Positions 19,475 to 28,478 of a stretch of 64,000 nt of DNA are shown in pieces (position 1 is the first letter of the stretch; every line of letters starts with the position of its first letter). Both the position numbers and the translations under genes were made by a program. The stretch comes from Arsenophonus endosymbiont of Aphis craccivora (lineage in GTDB: Bacteria > Pseudomonadota > Gammaproteobacteria > Enterobacterales > Enterobacteriaceae). Where the stretch lies: NCBI RefSeq assembly GCF_013460135.1, contig NZ_CP038155.1, positions 1,612,001 to 1,676,000 on the forward strand, in the 5' to 3' direction. Under the pieces are notes generated by a model. It ran no database searches and had not been told where the DNA came from. It saw nothing but the letters and a program-made list of their open reading frames with translations.

Positions 19475-20749
19475 ATGATACCAGAGGTAACCTCTTCTTT
19501 AGATACCTGGTTAACTTATTTAACCCAGCAGCATAGCAAAATTATCGATATGGGGCTTGAGCGGGTTGGTGTCGTCGCTCGACAGCTGGATCTTTTATAT
19601 CCCGCCCCGAAAGTCGTTACTGTTGCTGGCACTAATGGTAAAGGAACGACTTGCCATACATTGGAATCTATTTTAATCGAAGCAGGATTAAAAGTCGGCG
19701 TTTATAGTTCTCCTCACCTGTTAGATTATACTGAGCGCGTTAGGATCCAGGGTAAAATGTTAGCTGAAGCTGAATTTTGTCGGGTTTTTGCCGATATTGA
19801 ATCGAAACGCGGCACAACAACGCTGACCTATTTTGAATATGGCACCTTAGCTGCTTTACAGTTATTTAAACAAGCTAAACTTGATGTGGTTATTTTAGAA
19901 GTTGGTTTGGGTGGACGGTTAGATGCAACCAATATCGTCGATGCGGATATTGCTGCCATCACTAGCATTGCATTGGATCACATTGACTGGCTTGGTGGTG
20001 ATCGTGAACAGATTGGCTACGAAAAAGCCGGTATTTTTCGCTCAGGGCACTATGCGGTTGTGGGTGAACCGGATATGCCGCAGTCGATTAATCAAGTGGC
20101 TCAAACCTTAGGGGCAAAGTTATTTCGTTGTGGAGTAGATTGGCAATTTGAGCTACAAAATGATCATTGGCATTGGCGATCCCATGATCACGATTTTAAA
20201 CAGTTACCTGTGCCAAATGTCCCACTGGCCAATGCTGCAACCGCATTGGCAATTATTGATTGTTTAATCAAACAGTGTGATGCCATTGGGCAGGCGATAT
20301 CATTGTCTACTATTCAGCAGGGATTGATTAAGGCGAAATTACCAGGACGTTTTCAAATTATCTGCGAGCAACCTTGTGTAATTTTAGATGTTGCGCACAA
20401 TCCCCATGCGGCAGCTTATTTAGCCGATAGACTAGCTCGCTTACCCAGGCAGAAAAATACTAAAGTTCATGCCGTTGTAGCGATGTTAGCCGATAAAGAT
20501 ATAAAAAGTACTTTATCTTATTTGGCTGCGCAGGTTGATAAATGGTATCTCGCTTCATTAAGTGGGATACGCGGTGCCGATGCAGCGCAATTAGCGCAGT
20601 ATGTTGAATCGCCATATCAATTTGCGACGGTCAAAGATGCCTGGTTGCAGGCTATGGCCGAGGCTGACAAACAGGACATTGTGTTGGTTTGCGGCTCATT
20701 TCATACTGTTGCAGAGGTTATGGAACTGCAGACAAAAGAGGAAAGTTGA
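19475..20749 (+). CDS. folC: Bifunctional dihydrofolate / folylpolyglutamate synthase
   Basis: Adds glutamate to dihydropteroate and then polyglutamylates folates. The ATG at 19475 (MIPEVTSSLDTWLTYL) gives 424 residues, close to E. coli (422); the longer open frame back to 19388 overlaps accD and is rejected. The ATP site is VAGTNGKGTTCHTLES. Other Mur-ligase-like motifs are YSSPHLLDYTERVRI, EVGLGGRLDATN, SIALDHIDWLG and DVAHNPHAA. dedD begins two bases after the stop. Confidence 0.95.
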   Translation: MIPEVTSSLDTWLTYLTQQHSKIIDMGLERVGVVARQLDLLYPAPKVVTVAGTNGKGTTCHTLESILIEAGLKVGVYSSPHLLDYTERVRIQGKMLAEAEFCRVFADIESKRGTTTLTYFEYGTLAALQLFKQAKLDVVILEVGLGGRLDATNIVDADIAAITSIALDHIDWLGGDREQIGYEKAGIFRSGHYAVVGEPDMPQSINQVAQTLGAKLFRCGVDWQFELQNDHWHWRSHDHDFKQLPVPNVPLANAATALAIIDCLIKQCDAIGQAISLSTIQQGLIKAKLPGRFQIICEQPCVILDVAHNPHAAAYLADRLARLPRQKNTKVHAVVAMLADKDIKSTLSYLAAQVDKWYLASLSGIRGADAAQLAQYVESPYQFATVKDAWLQAMAEADKQDIVLVCGSFHTVAEVMELQTKEES

Positions 20750-20750
20750 A

Positions 20751-21368
20751 GTGGCCAGTAAGTTTCAAAACCGTTTGGTGGGAACGATTGTTATTGTTGC
20801 AGTTGGTGTTATTGTATTACCCATATTATTGGATGGTAATAAGAAATATAATGAGACTGAATTTGCAGCGATCCCTTTGGTGCCTAAAGCCAGCGATGAA
20901 TATGAAATTGAACCTATTGCGCCGATTAATCCGAAACCACTAGCGACCTCTTCAGCGAGCGCTGCAGAAGCCATGATTTCTGAGGCCACTTCTGATTCGA
21001 AGGCCAAATCAGCAGATAGTCTGTCCGCTCAGCAACAAGCAAAGTCTAAACCAGCTGTCAAAGTTGAAAAACCAGCGCTAGTGCCAGAACATATAACTAA
21101 GTCAAATGAGAAAACTCAAGCACCGCAGGCGCAGGCTTATGTTATTCAGTTGGCAGTACTGAAAAATGCAGCAAAAGTGGAAGAAATTATTGCCAAATTA
21201 CGTTTATCTGGCTACCAGGTTTATACCGTGCCATCATTACCAATTCATGGTCAATTAACTCGAATTTTTGTTGGCCCAAATGCTTCGAGAGATAAATTGC
21301 AATCCAGTTTGTCGGAATTGAAAGATTTAACCGGCTTACAGGGGCAAATACGCGGTTATAAACCGTAA
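20751..21368 (+). CDS. dedD: Cell-division SPOR-domain protein DedD
   Basis: Inner-membrane division protein whose periplasmic SPOR domain binds denuded septal peptidoglycan. It starts with GTG at 20751 (ASKFQNRLVGTI), two bases after folC, giving 205 residues. There is one membrane span (about residues 7-27, LVGTIVIVAVGVIVLPILL), a low-complexity Ala/Pro/Lys linker (about 40-125) and a C-terminal SPOR domain (AYVIQLAVLKNAAKVEEII to IRGYKP). The linker is shorter than I recall for E. coli DedD. Intact. Confidence 0.93.
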   Translation: MASKFQNRLVGTIVIVAVGVIVLPILLDGNKKYNETEFAAIPLVPKASDEYEIEPIAPINPKPLATSSASAAEAMISEATSDSKAKSADSLSAQQQAKSKPAVKVEKPALVPEHITKSNEKTQAPQAQAYVIQLAVLKNAAKVEEIIAKLRLSGYQVYTVPSLPIHGQLTRIFVGPNASRDKLQSSLSELKDLTGLQGQIRGYKP

Positions 21369-21488
21369 AATGGGTATGTACTAATAGATAAAACATATTG
21401 ATACTAAACAGTTATATTAATTATTCCTGCGGCAATCATGATTTATCTTTGCGCAGCAATTTATTGCTACTTTTCAGCAAAATATCTA

Positions 21489-21504
21489 ACGCAAACGTTG
21501 TCTT
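21489..21504 (+). promoter_or_regulatory. PurR operator upstream of cvpA-purF
   Basis: ACGCAAACGTTGTCTT matches the PurR box (ACGCAAACGTTTnCnT) closely and lies 57 bp before cvpA, the position of the known purF operon operator in E. coli. A TAGAAT hexamer at 21512-21517 could be the -10, placing the operator over the -35 region. Confidence 0.75.
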
Positions 21505-21560
21505 TTTCTGCTAGAATGCGTTCGATCATGCTGAAATGTTTAATTTTTTGGATTAAAATT

Positions 21561-22064
21561 ATGGTTTGGATTGATTACGCTATTAGTGCCATTATTTGCT
21601 TTTCGGCCTTGGTTAGTTTAATTCGTGGTTTTGTACGAGAAGCTTTGTCACTTATTACTTGGGGTTGTGCTTTTTTTGTTGCCAGCCAATTTTATCCTTA
21701 TCTGGCGACTTATCTCACCCGCTGCGATGACACGCTGATTAGAAATGGTATTGCGATTGCAATTTTATTTATCGCCACTTTAATTGTGGGTGCGGTAGTC
21801 AATTATGTGATTAGCTCGTTAGTTGAGCGAACAGGATTATCAGGTACTGATCGCGTGTTAGGCGTCTGTTTTGGTGTATTACGCGGTATATTAATTGTGT
21901 CGGCAATCCTGTTTTTCCTGGATACTTTTACGCCCTTACCAAAAAGTGAAGATTGGCAACGTTCTGAATTGATACCCCAATTTAGTCATATTATTAAATG
22001 GTTTTTTGATTATTTAAAAAATGCGTCAAGTTTTTTACCTGAAAATATCACTCTGTTTGGTTGA
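21561..22064 (+). CDS. cvpA: Colicin V production protein / purine-operon membrane protein CvpA
   Basis: Four-segment inner-membrane protein of 167 residues (E. coli 162), starting at MVWIDYAISAIICF. The upstream in-frame extension to 21438 covers the promoter and is rejected. Conserved blocks are SLIRGFVREALSLITWGCAF, RNGIAIAILFIATLIVGA and GLSGTDRVLGVCFGVLRG. In E. coli it is cotranscribed with purF under PurR. Its exact function is uncertain. It is intact while purF is dead. Confidence 0.94.
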   Translation: MVWIDYAISAIICFSALVSLIRGFVREALSLITWGCAFFVASQFYPYLATYLTRCDDTLIRNGIAIAILFIATLIVGAVVNYVISSLVERTGLSGTDRVLGVCFGVLRGILIVSAILFFLDTFTPLPKSEDWQRSELIPQFSHIIKWFFDYLKNASSFLPENITLFG

Positions 22065-22077
22065 TGAGGAAAAGTAG

Positions 22078-23587
22078 ATGTGCGGTATTGCTGGTTTTAC
22101 ACCAGTTAACCAATCAATTTATGATGCGCTAACAGTGCTTCAACATCGTGGGCAAGATGCTGCAGGTATTGCAACAATTGATGAAAATAAACAATTTCGC
22201 CTACGTAAATCGAATGGCTTAGTAAAAGATGTATTTGCTGCCCGCTATATGCTGCGTTTGCGGGGTAAAATGGGAATTGGCCATGTGCGTTACCCAACCG
22301 CGGGTAGCTCCAGCGCTTCCGAAGCGCAACCTTTTTATGTTAATTCTCCTTTTGGTATTACATTGACACATAATGGTAATTTGACCAATGCACATGAATT
22401 AAGAAAAACGTTATTTGAAACGGCCCGTCGTCATGTAAATACTTCTTCAGATTCAGAAATATTGCTCAATGTGCTTGCCCATGAATTGGATCAATTTGAT
22501 CATTTTCCGCTGACTGCAGAAAATATTTTTACCGCTATTGCTGCGATGCATAACAAAGTTCGTGGCGCTTATGCTTGTGTTGCAATGATTATTGGCCATG
22601 GTTTAGTGGCGTTTCGTGACCCATTTGGTATCCGCCCTCTGGTGCTGGGTAAGCGCACATTGTAAGACGGTCAAAATGAGTACATGGTTGCTTCGGAAAG
22701 TGTCGCTTTGTCGCTTTAGATACCCTTGGTTTTGAGTTCTTGCGTGATGTCGCGCCTGGTGAAGCGATTTATATCACTGAACAGGGAGAACTTTACAGCT
22801 GGCAATGTGCAGAAAATTCACAATTAACCCCTTGTCTGTTTGAGTTTGTATATTTAGCCAGACCAGATTCTTTTATCGATAAAATATCGGTTAATACAGC
22901 TCGTTTGCGGATGGGGCAAAAATTGGGTGCCAAAATTGCCCGTCAATGGCAGGATTTAGAGATTGATGTTGTGATCCCGATCCCTGAAACATCTTGTGAT
23001 AGCGCACTGGAAATAGCTTATATTTTGGGTAAACCCTATCGACAAGGTTTTGTTAAAAATCGTTATGTGGGACGAACTTTTATCATGCCAGGACAGCAGG
23101 AGAGACGCAAGTCGGTTCGTCGTAAACTGAATGTCAATCGAGCCGAATTCCGTGGTAAAAATGTTTTATTAGTCGATGACTCTATTGTGCGCGGAACAAC
23201 CTCTGAACAAATTGTTGAATTATCACGCGAAGCTGGGGCCAAAAAGGTCTATTTTGCTTCGGCATCACCAGAAGTTCGTTTTCCGAATGTTTATGGTATT
23301 GATATGCCGTCCGCTAATGAATTGATTGCCCATGGGCGTGAAGTGGATGAAATTCGTCAACTTATTGGTGCTGATGATTTAATTTTTCAGGATCTTACTG
23401 ATCTGATTGCCGCAATGAGAGAGGAAAATCCCGATATCACCACTTTCGAGTGTTCGGTTTTTAATGGGGTTTATGTTACCAAGGATATTGATCAAGCTTA
23501 CTTGGATTACTGGAAAATCTGCGTAAGGACGATCAGTTAAAAGAACATAATGAGATTGAAAATTTGGAAATTTACAACGAAGGCTAA
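22078..23587 (+). pseudogene. purF: Amidophosphoribosyltransferase PurF, three lesions
   Basis: PurF makes 5-phosphoribosylamine, the first committed step of de novo purine synthesis. The N-terminal Ntn-hydrolase part is good: [12 protein letters not shown] with the Cys2 nucleophile, [21 protein letters not shown]. Lesions: TAA at 22663-22665 after VLGKRTL; an 8-bp tandem duplication of GTCGCTTT (22702-22709 and 22710-22717) that shifts the frame; and a 1-nt loss near 23510 (GATTA-CTGGAA) that shifts the last 25 codons. The phosphoribosyltransferase part ([16 protein letters not shown]) is otherwise collinear with E. coli to YNEG at 23587. Certainly inactive as one protein. Confidence 0.96.
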
Positions 23588-23679
23588 CTTGTTGTTATGG
23601 TTTGAATTAAGTTAGATTTTAACGGATATCGTTAAGCTGACAATACTGAAATCTATTTTATCGTTGTTATTGAGCAAAA

Positions 23680-24255
23680 ATGATGCAGAGAATAATTATC
23701 GGATTGACAGGCGCTAGTGGTGCAATTTACGGTATTCGTTTACTTGAAGTTTTACGTTCTGTTGCTGAGGTTGAAACACATTTAATTGTCAGTGCAGCAG
23801 CTAAGCAGACTATAGCGCTAGAGACCTCTTATCGCCTACGCGATGTTCTAGCAATGGCTGATGTTGTCTATGAAGATAGAGACATTGCTGCGGCGATTTC
23901 TTCTGGTTCATTTATTACCTCCGGTATGATTATTATGCCGTGTTCAATAAAAACGTTATCTGGTATTGCCAACAGTTATAACGATACATTAATTACGCGG
24001 GCGGCTGATGTGGTTTTAAAAGAGAAGCGTAAATTAATCTTGGGTGTCAGGGAAACACCTTTGCACCTAGGTCATTTGAGATTAATGATGAATGTCATAG
24101 AGATTGGCGCGATAATTTTTCCACCGATGCCGGCCTTTTATCATCAGCCAGAAACCGTACAGGACATTGTCGATCAAACTGTCAATCGAATATTAGATCA
24201 ATATGGTATCACCTTACCACAAACCTTATTTACTCGTTGGCAAGGTATTAAGTAA
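23680..24255 (+). CDS. ubiX: Flavin prenyltransferase UbiX
   Basis: Makes prenylated FMN, the cofactor of the UbiD decarboxylase in ubiquinone synthesis. It has 191 residues (E. coli 189). FMN-binding segments are visible: IGLTGASGAIYGIRLLE at the N-terminus, then SGMIIMPCSIKTLSGIA and VLKEKRKLILGVRETPLHLGH. It follows purF as in E. coli and converges on the yfcH remnant, whose original end overlaps it by 8 bp. Intact. Confidence 0.95.
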   Translation: MMQRIIIGLTGASGAIYGIRLLEVLRSVAEVETHLIVSAAAKQTIALETSYRLRDVLAMADVVYEDRDIAAAISSGSFITSGMIIMPCSIKTLSGIANSYNDTLITRAADVVLKEKRKLILGVRETPLHLGHLRLMMNVIEIGAIIFPPMPAFYHQPETVQDIVDQTVNRILDQYGITLPQTLFTRWQGIK

Positions 24256-24999
24256 TGGTCTCTTGCGACGTAGTTAACAGTAATGACTCGAGTGCTTCTT
24301 TTAATTCAATATAGTGAAATTTAAATACAGCTTCTTCACTTCAAGACGCTTTGGAATCGCTTGTTGCCCACCTAACATTAACGCTGCAGATTCGCCCATA
24401 ATCGATTTAATAATAAATTCTGGCGTTCTAATCACTGCCGGACGATTAAGTACTTCGGCCAGTATTGCACTGAACTGATCATTATGCACCGGGTAGGGTG
24501 AAGTAATATTAAACGCACCAGATAATGAAGGTGACTCAAGCAGGTAATTAATCGCATTGACAACGTCATCAATATGGATCCAGGGAATATATTGTTTGCC
24601 TTTGCCGATTGGCCCGCCTAATCCGGCTTTCAATATCGGTAACAATTTCTTCAGTACACCGCCTTCTTTCGCCAGTACCACTCCGGTTCGTAGCAAACAA
24701 ACGCGTATTTTATCACTTTCTGCTTCTAATGCCAATGATTCCCATTTTTGGCATAGTTGGTGAGTGAATTCGGCATGTGGCATATCGGATTCAATGACAA
24801 CGCTTTGTCCCTGATCACCATAATAGCTAACTGATGAACCAGAAATAAACGTTTTTGGTGGTTTTTTACTGTCGTTGATCAGTTGGCTTAAGCGTTCTGT
24901 CATTTTCCAGCGGCTTTCACACAGAATTATTTTTTGTTCCTTAGTCCATGGTTGATTTGCAATAGGTTCACCGGCAAGATTAATAATGGCATCGAAACC
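24248..24999 (-). pseudogene. yfcH: YfcH, SDR-type NAD(P)-binding protein, truncated and frameshifted
   Basis: YfcH belongs to the TIGR01777 epimerase-like SDR family; its substrate is unknown. Homology begins at AGFDAIINLAGEPIANQPWT next to the IS end at 25000, so about the first 58 codons, including the Rossmann glycine motif, are gone. The middle is well preserved (FISGSSVSYYGDQG, VCLLRTGVVLAKEGG, PWIHIDDVVNAINYLL). After PKRLE the frame shifts near 24340; the lost tail continues in another frame as EAVFKFHYIELKEALESLL to 24248. Two independent defects, so non-functional. Confidence 0.9.
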
Positions 25000-25028
25000 G
25001 GCTTTGTTGAATAAATCAGAATTAGCCG
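25000..25028 (-). mobile_element. 29-bp remnant of an IS903-type right end
   Basis: These 29 bases are identical to the right (transposase 3') end of the complete IS copies in the same window, including the full 18-bp terminal repeat, and then diverge. The rest of that element is missing. It abuts the truncated yfcH on one side and foreign sequence on the other, marking the scar of a deletion or rearrangement. Confidence 0.9.
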
Positions 25029-25035
25029 ACAGTTA

Positions 25036-25303
25036 ATCCAGCTCGATAAAACCTATCAGCTTGCTCAGTAGATTGAGATGTATTGGCAATAGTTAGAAGA
25101 TATTCATTACTTTTAATTACCTCAAATAAATCATTTTCCTTTTCTTTTACCGCAAGTAGATCGATACTAGAATTTCATACTGTTTTTAATTGAGAGCTAA
25201 GTTTATTCTCTGTATTCGTAGTCGTATCCATTTGCGCAGAAGCAACCTGTTGATTAACTATTTGAGATGAATAATTCCCAATCTGAGATGTTGAATTTAA
25301 CAT
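25036..25303 (-). pseudogene. Unidentified gene remnant with internal TGA
   Basis: The frame starts at ATG 25303 after a strong GGGAGG (spacing about 11) and encodes 42 residues, MLNSTSQIGNYSSQIVNQQV onward, to a TGA at 25175-25177. The same frame then continues for 46 codons (NSSIDLLAVKEKENDLFEVI, then SNEYLLTIANTSQSTEQ) up to a TAA beside the IS scar. The composition is rich in Ser, Asn, Gln and Thr at the N-terminus and helical afterwards, without a hydrophobic segment. I do not recognise the family. The 3' end is probably cut off by the IS-associated event. It is the only gene-like content of the 25029-25491 gap. Confidence 0.45.
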
Positions 25304-25491
25304 TTTATTTGTATCCTCCCATTGGATAAGAATAACTCGCAAAGATATTTTGCAGCATCTCAAATATCAATCATTTATACTTCTAAAAAACAATCAATAG
25401 CAGAATTAAAATAATTGATAGCAATAAGTTACTAATTAATTAAAGCAAAAACTACAGTTATATATCGCAATACTTCAATTCAGTTCGCTAC

Positions 25492-26546
25492 GGCTTTGTT
25501 GAATAAATCGAACTTTTAGGTGATTGGCGGAGCTGATCGCTAAATTCGTTTCAACATCAGGTCCCCATGGCAAAGCAAAAGTTTAAAATTACCAACTGGC
25601 CCGCGTACAACAAGGCACTCAGACAACGCGGTTCCCTGACGGTCTGGCTTGATGAGTCGGCCATCGCTGGATGGACTGACAGTTCTTCGCCTGAAGGTCG
25701 TGGCCGGCCGCTTTACTACAGCGATATGGCTGTTACCACTGTCCTGATGATGAAGCGTGTGTTTAACCTGTCGCTCCGGGCATTACAGGGCTTCGTTGAT
25801 TCGATTTTTAAACTCATGTCTTTGCCGCTGTGCTGTCCGGACTACTCGCTGGTCAGCAGACGAGCAAAGAGCGTCAACATCAGCATAAAAACGCCAACGC
25901 GTGGTGAAATCTCGCATCTGGTCATCGACAGTACCGGTCTGAAGGTCTTTGGCGAAGGTGAATGGAAAGTCAGGCAGCATGGGGCTGACAGACGAAGAGT
26001 GTGGCGCAAGCTTCATCTGGCAGCAGACAGTGTGACTCATGAGATTATCTGTGCCGACTTATCGCTCAGCGGAACGACAGATGCGCAGGCACTGCCGGGC
26101 CTGATTAACCAAACCCACCGGAAAATCAGGGAAGTGTCAGCAGACGGTGCTTATGACGCCTGTTACTGCCACGATGCGTTGCTAAGAAAGAAAATCAGGC
26201 CCCTTATCCCGCCGCGAAGCGGAGCGAAATACTGGCCGGACAAGTACCATGAACGTAACCATGCGGTGGCGAATCAGCGTCTGAGCAGGAGTAATGATAT
26301 GTGGAAAAAGAAAGTGGGTTATCACCGGCGTTCAGTGGCAGAAACAGCGATGTTCCGCATAAAAACTTTGCTGGGTGGCCATCTGAGGCTGCGTGACTAT
26401 GAGGCTCAGGTAGGTGAAGCAATGGCGATGGTCAAAGCGCTGAACCGTATGACGTTGTTGGGTATGCCACACAGCGTCAGGATCGGATAACAGCTGTAGC
26501 AGAGGGAGCCATCCTGGCGGCTAATTCTGATTTATTCAACAAAGCC
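25492..26546 (+). mobile_element. IS903-type insertion sequence, copy 2
   Basis: The 1055-bp element has perfect 18-bp terminal inverted repeats and a perfect 9-bp target duplication GTTCGCTAC (25483-25491, 26547-26555). It is nearly identical to copies 1 and 3. It was inserted into AT-rich sequence between the unidentified remnant and recD. A simple transposition product. Confidence 0.97.
25567..26490 (+). CDS. IS903-type transposase, copy 2
   Basis: Intact 307-residue DDE transposase with Asp121, Asp193 and Glu259. It differs from copy 3 at three or four residues (Ala versus Ser in TDAQ(A/S)LPG, Thr versus Asn in SV(T/N)HEI, His versus Gln in CYC(H/Q)DAL). Confidence 0.97.
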   Translation: MAKQKFKITNWPAYNKALRQRGSLTVWLDESAIAGWTDSSSPEGRGRPLYYSDMAVTTVLMMKRVFNLSLRALQGFVDSIFKLMSLPLCCPDYSLVSRRAKSVNISIKTPTRGEISHLVIDSTGLKVFGEGEWKVRQHGADRRRVWRKLHLAADSVTHEIICADLSLSGTTDAQALPGLINQTHRKIREVSADGAYDACYCHDALLRKKIRPLIPPRSGAKYWPDKYHERNHAVANQRLSRSNDMWKKKVGYHRRSVAETAMFRIKTLLGGHLRLRDYEAQVGEAMAMVKALNRMTLLGMPHSVRIG

Positions 26547-26636
26547 GTTCGCTACAATTAAATATTTATTATTTTTTACTTTTATCGCTATTAATAATAT
26601 CAAACAAAATAACGAATAAAATGGGTTCTACTTTCA

Positions 26637-28478
26637 TTAAAGTAAGCGCTCAGTCAAACCACTATGCCGTTCCGTTGAGGTCATTAACGCTTTAGCAAAA
26701 ACATGACGCTCAGCATAAATCGTCAACTGAATTTTTGCTCTGGTAATTGCAGTATAAATAAGCTCTTTACTAATAATAGGAGTAAAAATTGGCGGTAAAA
26801 CTAATGCGGCATGTTCAAATTCTGATCCTTGAGATTTATGTACTGTCATAACAAACGCAGTTTCATGCTGAGGTAAACGACTGGGTTGTATTTTTTTTAT
26901 CACCCCATTAGGCAACTGAAAATAGGCTTTTAAATCTTGTTGACCATCCCGTAACATAACACCAATATCACCATTAAATAAGCCAAGAGGACGATCATTT
27001 TTGGTGATCATTATTGGGCGACCTTCATAATTTTTATTCCAGCTATAGGTAGGCCGTCGAATACTTCCTTGACGATGTAAAAGCTGTTCTAATTTATCAT
27101 TTAACCCTGTAACCCCGTATGGTCCTTCCCTCAAAGCAGCTAATAAACGATAACGATTAAAAGTAGTCAGGATTTCTTCGGGATCTCGACCCGTTTTTAT
27201 CATATCCAGATAGCAACGGTAACATTCAGCCGCATCAAAAAGTAATTTGCCATATTTCTCAGACGAAGTAATTGAATGAAAAGCAATATCCGCATTTTGC
27301 TGCGCTAATAGTTGCTCAACCTGTTTAATATTACCTTTGTTAATTGTAGTAGCTAGTCGACCAATTCCTGATTGCGCATCAAAACGATAACTTTTTTGTA
27401 ATAAACAAATCCTATCTTTAACCTCTGGCCCATCATTCGATATAAAATCAGATAAATTACAAGCTGTGATTTTAGTCAGTTGTGCCGCTCTTTCACGACT
27501 GTATCCCGATTCTGAAAAACGACAAAGATCGCCTAGGACAGCGCCAGCTTCAACAGAAGCTAATTGATCTTTATCACCTAGCAAAATGACACGGGCATGA
27601 TCTGGTAGAGCTTCAATTAATCTAGCCATCATAGGCAGATCAACCATCGATGCCTCATCAATAATTAAAACGTCTAGCAAAAGTGGATTGTCTTTGTGAT
27701 AACGTAATAATTGGCTATTGGGCTGAGCGCCTAATAATCGATGCACAGTCTGCGCTTGTTCTGGCATAACCGCATACTCATCAGCAGATAAATTCAGTTT
27801 TAATAATGCATTATTTAATGATTCCGTTAATCGAGCAGCCGCTTTTCCTGTCGGCGCCGCTAGCTGAATGATTAACTTTTCATCATTTAATTGGACTAAA
27901 GTAGCTAATAACCGTGCCACTGTCGTGGTTTTTCCTGTACCCGGCCCACCAGAAATAACTGCGATCCGACTGGTTACTGCAACAGCAACAGCTATTTTTT
28001 GCCAATCTTGAGTTTTCGAGGACGCAAAAAAACCAGTTAAAATAGTCGCTAATCGCTGTTCATCAACGGTTTCTAACAAATGGCGAGAAAAAAAATCAGC
28101 CACTAGTCCTTCATCAGCCCACATCCGCTGAAAATAAAGTTTGTTATCTGATAATACTAATGGTTTTGCTGCTGATTGCGGTGCCTCACAAACTGCATTA
28201 CATTGTTTAAGCTCAGAATAAATCCTGTTACTATCAGGTGCTCCTGCCATTTCCCAGAGCATAAAAGCCATTTCCGTCTGTCTACCTTCAAATAAATAAG
28301 CGGGTTCGAGCTTATCAATAAATAAACAAACATGACCTGCTCGAGTTTCAGCACTTAATATTGCAAATATTAATAACAATAATGGGGTTTCATCATCAGC
28401 TAACCGAATAGCAAGTTGTATGTCTAAACAACTAAACAAATTAAGCTCAGCAGCTCGCTTTAGTAAAGTTATCATCAT
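26637..28478 (-). CDS. recD: RecBCD exonuclease V subunit alpha (5'-3' helicase RecD)
   Basis: Fast 5'-3' helicase subunit of RecBCD. It has 613 residues (E. coli 608). The Walker A motif GGPGTGKTTTVARLLATL (about 178-195) is followed by APTGKAAARLTESL, DEASMVDLPMM, LLGDKDQLASVEAGAVLGD and, C-terminally, AFVMTVHKSQGSEFEHAALV and YTAITRAK. The ATG overlaps the recB stop (ATGA), so the genes are coupled. It is the last gene of the recC-ptrA-recB-recD order. Intact. Confidence 0.96.
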   Translation of the reverse strand: MMITLLKRAAELNLFSCLDIQLAIRLADDETPLLLLIFAILSAETRAGHVCLFIDKLEPAYLFEGRQTEMAFMLWEMAGAPDSNRIYSELKQCNAVCEAPQSAAKPLVLSDNKLYFQRMWADEGLVADFFSRHLLETVDEQRLATILTGFFASSKTQDWQKIAVAVAVTSRIAVISGGPGTGKTTTVARLLATLVQLNDEKLIIQLAAPTGKAAARLTESLNNALLKLNLSADEYAVMPEQAQTVHRLLGAQPNSQLLRYHKDNPLLLDVLIIDEASMVDLPMMARLIEALPDHARVILLGDKDQLASVEAGAVLGDLCRFSESGYSRERAAQLTKITACNLSDFISNDGPEVKDRICLLQKSYRFDAQSGIGRLATTINKGNIKQVEQLLAQQNADIAFHSITSSEKYGKLLFDAAECYRCYLDMIKTGRDPEEILTTFNRYRLLAALREGPYGVTGLNDKLEQLLHRQGSIRRPTYSWNKNYEGRPIMITKNDRPLGLFNGDIGVMLRDGQQDLKAYFQLPNGVIKKIQPSRLPQHETAFVMTVHKSQGSEFEHAALVLPPIFTPIISKELIYTAITRAKIQLTIYAERHVFAKALMTSTERHSGLTERLL

